A DNA stretch of 64,000 nt from Pedobacter polysacchareus (lineage in GTDB: Bacteria; Bacteroidota; Bacteroidia; Sphingobacteriales; Sphingobacteriaceae). The notes below the pieces were generated by a model. That model made no database searches and had not been told where the DNA came from. It saw only the letters and a program-made list of their open reading frames with translations. The stretch is taken from assembly GCF_019802255.1 (NCBI RefSeq), contig NZ_JAHYSS010000005.1, forward strand, positions 611,270-675,269, read 5' to 3'. Numbering within the stretch: the stretch's first letter is position 1; every line of letters starts with the position of its first letter. Positions 63,366 to 64,000 of this stretch are shown one piece after another. A program made the translations under genes and the position numbers.

Positions 63366-63924
63366 TTATTTGGAAAATGAATAAAATTATCTACTATTGG
63401 TAGTGTGGTTGTGACAGCTCCTTTAATACGATCTTTAAGAAGTGTTCTATGCTCTCAAAGGCTACCTGTCAATTGAGAGTGCTACGGTGTTACAATACAA
63501 CTGCCTTTCGTCACGTGTTCAACATGTCCCACTGAACTATCGTTAAACCAGTATAGGCTTCATCCTTGTGTCTGCCTTTCTCCCCAGCGATGCACTCAAC
63601 GGCTTGGGTTACAATCCCTGCTGGTCGCAATTTCTGCACGTTTACCGTCTACCGTAATTCTCATGTAAATAGGGGTGTTGCCACTGATGTAGTTCTTTTG
63701 CTTTTTCAGATAAAAAAGCAGGCTGAAGTTCGTTTTCATCATTTAATGATTAAGGGTGAAACAAAAATAGCTTTGCAGTTTAACGGTTACAAGATGTTTA
63801 GTGTGTAACTACCTGTTCAGTAGTTAAATATGTGCTATTCGGTGAGTAGGGTGAATTTTCCAAATGACTCACCGAATCGCTCAATTTTTTATGAGAATTG
63901 GTGCAAGTTTTGGTACCCCCGTAT

Positions 63925-63997
63925 GTCACGTCCTGAAATAGGTTGACATAAATTTAACCATAAAAATCCTTATCCGTTTATTCAGGTAGGGATTTTT
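63925..63997. mobile_element. Possible insertion-sequence terminus
   Basis: TCCTGAAATAGGTTGACAT followed within 20 bases by a hairpin AAAAATCC (63962-63969)/GGATTTTT (63990-63997) with flanking A- and T-runs. This arrangement resembles ends of IS3-like elements in this phylum. The transposase would be beyond the window; recognition is from memory of similar ends, so it is tentative. Confidence 0.3.
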
Positions 63998-64000
63998 TGT

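Larger units (their letters stand above)
63317..64000. other. Non-coding right edge with inverted repeats and IS-like end
   Basis: 684 bp. Immediately after the last gene, AGTGTTTTAAAA/TTTTAAAACACT (63329-63340, 63354-63365) forms a perfect 12-bp terminator stem. A perfect 11-bp inverted repeat, ATTCGGTGAGT/ACTCACCGAAT, lies at 63837-63847 and 63867-63877. GTCACGTCCTGAAATAGGTTGACA (63925-63948) resembles the terminal sequence of Bacteroidota insertion sequences. A terminator-like hairpin (63962-63969 with 63990-63997) closes the window. An 80-codon open frame at 63566-63808 is not convincing. Confidence 0.45.

Noticed and set aside
63460..63560. tRNA on the - strand (TAGTTCAGTGGGA-like D-arm)
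   Set aside because: A D-arm-like string and a possible anticodon stem occur, but there is no T-arm and no acceptor pairing.
63566..63808. 80-codon open frame on the + strand near the right edge
   Set aside because: It has no plausible upstream signal, starts within a GC-richer segment full of short inverted repeats, and the product looks like a translated non-coding region (many His, Cys and Thr early, no fold pattern).
1..64000. CRISPR array
   Set aside because: No regularly spaced direct repeats of 23-40 bp and no cas-like genes are seen.
1..64000. Transposase, integrase or relaxase gene
   Set aside because: None of the long reading frames shows such motifs; only IS-like or att-like ends are suggested at the right.

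Overview
The window reads as a chromosome segment of a Bacteroidota bacterium of the Pedobacter/Sphingobacteriaceae type. Evidence is the SusC/SusD pairs, a hybrid two-component regulator, an ECF sigma/FecR pair next to an STN-type SusC, relaxed Bacteroidota lipoprotein signals, and a zeaxanthin-type carotenoid operon. The species cannot be named from sequence reading alone.

Layout. (1) 1-14.2 kb: a polysaccharide utilisation locus. A clan GH-A hydrolase (5' end outside the window) and a GH16 lipoprotein run rightward. They converge on a leftward SusC-SusD-GH16/CBM-GH20 operon. A divergent hybrid two-component sensor/regulator follows. Two GH16 enzymes point to a beta-glucan; the GH20 hexosaminidase suggests a GlcNAc-containing source such as fungal wall. 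(2) 14.3-18.6 kb: rhodanese, rifamycin ADP-ribosyltransferase (Arr), a GlxA-type regulator divergent from an AHSA1/SRPBCC gene, a MORN-repeat protein, and a 2OG-Fe(II) oxygenase paired with an Ada-type zinc protein. (3) 18.6-24.7 kb: the leftward carotenoid operon (MarR, crtI, crtB, a secreted unknown, crtZ, crtY) and a divergent TspO-like membrane protein, with repeated operator-like sequences between them. (4) 24.7-35 kb: sulfatase, S41 protease, acetyltransferase, OmpW, DUF2071, DinB, and a TonB siderophore receptor with a PepSY membrane protein. (5) 35-43.6 kb: ECF sigma, FecR, STN-SusC, SusD and a TlpA-like protein. (6) 43.7-50.4 kb: a DUF5689 lipoprotein, VOC protein, zinc-ribbon/SPFH pair, YiaA and an MCFSA-type membrane protein.

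(7) 50.4-54.8 kb is the most interesting region. Two tandem-domain universal stress proteins, a bacterial eRF1-like protein and two small helical proteins that look like distant paralogues sit behind five pairs of TGAY-N4-RTCA palindromes. In every pair the two sites start exactly 22 bp apart. I read this as a compact, apparently undescribed regulon of a Crp/Fnr-family factor, possibly a hypoxia or dormancy response.

(8) 54.8-57.7 kb: a SRPBCC gene is fused head-to-head to a decayed MFS transporter (lost 5' end plus a one-base frameshift) followed by an intact sialidase. This looks like the remnant of a sialic-acid locus. (9) 57.7-64 kb: an AT-rich island of orphan genes. It holds two more genes each split by an apparent one-base deletion, a stand-alone EF-G domain IV-like protein, an ATGA-overlapping gene pair, a tRNA T-arm-like structured segment, and an IS-like end at the right edge. 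Three one-base deletions within 4.5 kb mean either local decay or consensus errors in the assembly; the two cannot be told apart from sequence alone.
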